From Treponema sp. (GTDB lineage Bacteria > Spirochaetota > Spirochaetia > Treponematales > Breznakiellaceae): a stretch of 7,062 bases of DNA. The stretch is from the NCBI GenBank assembly GCA_031264395.1, contig JAISEB010000125.1:1-7062 (forward strand), in the 5' to 3' direction. Shown here in pieces: positions 5,187 through 7,062 of the stretch (the first letter of the stretch is position 1; each line of letters begins with the position of its first letter). The notes beneath the pieces are model-generated. The model made no database searches and had not been told where the DNA came from. It saw only the letters and a list, made by a program, of their open reading frames with translations. The position numbers were made by a program, and so were the translations under genes.

Positions 5187-5253
5187 GCCCGGATCAGAGA
5201 CCCGGCCCGGATCTCTGATCTGCCCGGATCAAGGACCCGGCCGGATCAGGGCC
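5187..5253. repeat. Four short tandem GCCCGGATC-type repeats between proS and the AAA gene
   Basis: Units of about 17-18 bp start with GCC(C)GGATC at 5187, 5205, 5222 and 5240. Units 1 and 3 are nearly identical (GCCCGGATCAGAGACCCG and GCCCGGATCAAGGACCCG). Unit 2 is partly inverted relative to unit 1, so GATCAGAGA (5192-5200) and TCTCTGATC (5212-5220) form a 9-bp stem with an 11-nt loop. The last unit overlaps the stop codon of the AAA gene. No T-run follows, so this is not a classical intrinsic terminator, although it may serve as a 3'-end hairpin for the convergent genes. Confidence 0.6.
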
Positions 5254-7015
5254 GCTCGCCTGTAAGCGACTTTAATTCCTGTATGTCCTTTATGATCTTC
5301 GTGCGGCTGTAATCGCGGAAGCGTTTGGGGATCATTTCTTTGGACGTACATTCCAGAATGGCCACCAGGTTCTGCAGCTCCACCTCGTGGGGATACGCGG
5401 CGGGAATAAAATCGCCCATGGCTTCCTCCATGTCGTTCTTTGTTACAAAGACACGGTTATCCATGGCGGCAAGGAGCTTGGCCCTGACCAGCACCGCCTC
5501 GAGATCGGCGCCCGAATATTCATAACGGTACTTCCTGAAAAGATCCGATACGGAAAATTTTCTGATGTCAAGATCAAGCTTCTTTACCAGTGTGTTGAAA
5601 AGGGCTTCCCGGTCGGCATCGGATTCGGGATAAAAGAGGGCAAGATGTTCCTCGGCCCTGCCCTGCCGCTTCAGATCTATGGGGATAAGATCCGGCCGGC
5701 AGGTAATGAGGAACCAGATGATCTTTCCCCGGTAGTCGGTGTTTCCCATGAAGCTTGCGATCTGGGCAAAGACGCGGTTGCTTGTTCCCGAGTCTCCCTC
5801 CTGATCCCTGCTGCCAAGAAACGCGTCGGCCTCGTCTATCATTACCGCCACGGGCGCCATGGCCTTGAGTATGCTGAGGACTTTTTCAAGATTCGATTCG
5901 GTATCGCCCTGCCACTTGGATCTGAAGTTGCGGAATTTCACCATGGGAATACCTATCTCGCCGGCAAAGGCGCTGACCATAAAACTCTTCCCCGTACCCA
6001 CAGGGCCCGCGATAAGGTAGCCCATGGGAAGCACATCGGGGCGGCCCATCCTGATTGCCCTAGCGGCGTTCCTGAAACGCTTCTTTACAAAATCATGGCC
6101 CGAAACATGGGACAGGTTGAAGCCGGTCTCCATGAATTCCAGAAGCCCCGCCGCCTCGTTTTCAATTATTTCCTTTTTCTTCCCGCGCAGATAATCGAGG
6201 GAAAGCGGCGTGTTCTTTTCATAACTTTCCGAAACAAGCTGGTTCAGGTTCATCAGATTAACGCCGTTTGTAATAGACGCCATGTTTTCGGCCGCAAGCC
6301 CGCGGTCAAGAAGCAGCCTGCCGTCCCTCTCCTTGAATTTGAGGAAGCTGGCCCTTATTTTTTCATCGGGAAAGGGAACGGCGATCTTGACTGTCGCCGG
6401 AGATCCCGCAAGCCGCTGCGAAATGTCGGCGATGTTTTCCGTAAGAAGGATCACCGAAATATCGCCGTGTATGAATTTCGGCTCAATGGCCCAGCGGTTA
6501 AAGGTAACAAGACAATAGCGGTCGGCGTCGGAAAGCCGTATCAGATCGCCCGCGGGAACTATGGTTTCGGCATAATCAATTATCAGTACCATGCGGCAGT
6601 GTTCCCGCCTGTTGCCGGGAATGCGCGACAAGAAATACCGTTCAAGATGGGGGAAACTGAGTTCGGGATCGGGGGAAACAAAATCCGGGGAATCGGCGCC
6701 GGAAGAAGCGTTCCTCTTTTCCATGGCCGCAAGATAATCCCGCGTCATTTCTTCGCCGCTGAACGATACGCCGGCGGACCTGTCATAAAACGCAATGATG
6801 TCCTCGTTGCCGAAGAGAACTTCGGAAATATATTCCTGCACGCGGGTAAAGGTAAATTCATTTTCCTTTTTTTTATGGGGAAGATAGTCGCGTATGTTTC
6901 CGTAGAGGATGTAGAGGTTCGCCGTCCGCGAACCGTATTTGTTCGCCAGCTCCTGGGCCCACGCGGGAAGTATTCTAATGTACCCTTCGTTTTTATAAAT
7001 GTATTGATCGGACAT
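5246..7015 (-). CDS. Two-domain AAA ATPase with degenerate N-terminal module, function unknown
   Basis: A 589-aa soluble protein with no signal peptide or membrane segment. Residues about 20-280 look like a worn AAA module: RTANLYILYGNIRDYLP (30-46), FYDRSAGVSFSG (76-87) where a P-loop would lie but without GxxxxGKS, a Walker-B-like VLIIDYAE (143-150), and VILLTEN (188-194). The C-terminal module is intact: Walker A GPVGTGKS (337-344), Walker B VAVMIDEAD (389-397, D394/E395), the SRH-like stretch TCRPDLIPIDLKRQGR (438-453) with R450 and R453, and sensor-2-like SGADLEAV (501-508). The usual sensor-1 Asn is Cys439. A dead-plus-live arrangement with GDSGTSNRVF (407-416) resembles Ycf46-type ATPases, but I cannot assign it to that family. 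Such proteins remodel other proteins; the substrate is unknown. GAGG (7024-7021) lies 5 nt before the ATG. An upstream gene appears to end within this ribosome-binding site, suggesting an operon. Confidence 0.88.
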   Translation of the reverse strand: MSDQYIYKNEGYIRILPAWAQELANKYGSRTANLYILYGNIRDYLPHKKKENEFTFTRVQEYISEVLFGNEDIIAFYDRSAGVSFSGEEMTRDYLAAMEKRNASSGADSPDFVSPDPELSFPHLERYFLSRIPGNRREHCRMVLIIDYAETIVPAGDLIRLSDADRYCLVTFNRWAIEPKFIHGDISVILLTENIADISQRLAGSPATVKIAVPFPDEKIRASFLKFKERDGRLLLDRGLAAENMASITNGVNLMNLNQLVSESYEKNTPLSLDYLRGKKKEIIENEAAGLLEFMETGFNLSHVSGHDFVKKRFRNAARAIRMGRPDVLPMGYLIAGPVGTGKSFMVSAFAGEIGIPMVKFRNFRSKWQGDTESNLEKVLSILKAMAPVAVMIDEADAFLGSRDQEGDSGTSNRVFAQIASFMGNTDYRGKIIWFLITCRPDLIPIDLKRQGRAEEHLALFYPESDADREALFNTLVKKLDLDIRKFSVSDLFRKYRYEYSGADLEAVLVRAKLLAAMDNRVFVTKNDMEEAMGDFIPAAYPHEVELQNLVAILECTSKEMIPKRFRDYSRTKIIKDIQELKSLTGERP

Positions 7016-7022
7016 CAGCGCC

Positions 7023-7061
7023 TCATTTTAGGCATGCGGTCTCCAAAAGGTTAAGGGCGCC
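7023..7061 (-). CDS. Possible C-terminal end of an upstream gene in the same operon
   Basis: On the minus strand one frame stays open from the window edge to TGA at 7025-7023 and would encode GALNLLETACLK. The stop overlaps the GAGG ribosome-binding site of the AAA gene, ending 7 nt before its ATG, which is the spacing expected of a translationally coupled operon pair. Both other frames hit stops within this 47-bp edge. Twelve codons are too few to name a product or to exclude chance. Confidence 0.4.
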   Translation of the reverse strand, partial: GALNLLETACLK

Positions 7062-7062
7062 G

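Noticed and set aside
5166..5220. Classical rho-independent terminator for proS
   Set aside because: Hairpins are possible (CCGGG/CCCGG at 5166-5192 and the 9-bp stem at 5192-5220), but no T-run follows on either strand.
5387..7054. A 555-codon open frame antisense to the AAA ATPase gene
   Set aside because: It is in codon register with the true gene. It stays open because that gene almost entirely avoids TTA, CTA and TCA codons, whose complements are stops. The predicted protein looks like no family. The antisense frames over proS (3679-4533), groES (304-570) and the sigma gene (1482-1748) are in the same register and have the same explanation.
1..7062. Mobile element, CRISPR array, tRNA or defence system
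   Set aside because: No transposase, integrase, regularly spaced repeats, tRNA-like clover-leaf or defence-gene cluster was seen. The AAA ATPase alone is not evidence of a defence system.

Overview
The window looks like chromosomal core DNA from a spirochaete, most likely a Treponema relative of moderate to high GC content (termite-gut and rumen lineages are examples). This is an inference. It rests on the feel of the proteins and on a stand-alone groES lying beside a short sigma-70-family gene, an arrangement I recall from Treponema pallidum. No rRNA or other decisive marker is present. I see no mobile element, CRISPR array or tRNA.

Layout. The main genes alternate strictly in direction. 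(1) 1-207 (+): the last 68 codons of a TPR protein. (2) 262-534 (-): groES, with its own sigma-70-type promoter and a rho-independent terminator whose T-run overlaps the stop codon of the convergent TPR gene. (3) 535-908: a 374-bp divergent intergenic region, the most information-dense part of the window. (4) 909-1787 (+): a 292-aa primary-like (group 2, RpoS/RpoD-type) sigma factor. (5) A bidirectional terminator at 1805-1830. (6) 1875-3230 (-): a MATE-family multidrug/cation antiporter. (7) 3313-5157 (+): bacterial-type prolyl-tRNA synthetase carrying an editing domain with an extra segment. (8) 5187-5253: short GCCCGGATC-type repeats between convergent genes. (9) 5246-7015 (-): a two-domain AAA ATPase whose N-terminal module is degenerate. 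It is probably co-transcribed with a gene whose last 12 codons are at the right edge.

Main point of interest. The sigma-factor gene is preceded by a textbook sigma-54 (RpoN) -24/-12 element, TTGGCACGGTTATTGCT at 862-878. It predicts a transcript start near 889, only about 20 nt before the ATG and just upstream of a strong Shine-Dalgarno sequence. Upstream lie several inverted repeats, including three copies of TTATGAC/GTCATAA at 676-734. These sit at the distance where enhancer-binding activators of sigma-54 usually bind. The layout suggests a sigma cascade in which RpoN and an activator drive an RpoS-like sigma factor. This resembles the Rrp2-RpoN-RpoS pathway of Borrelia, but here the cascade gene is placed back to back with the chaperonin gene groES.
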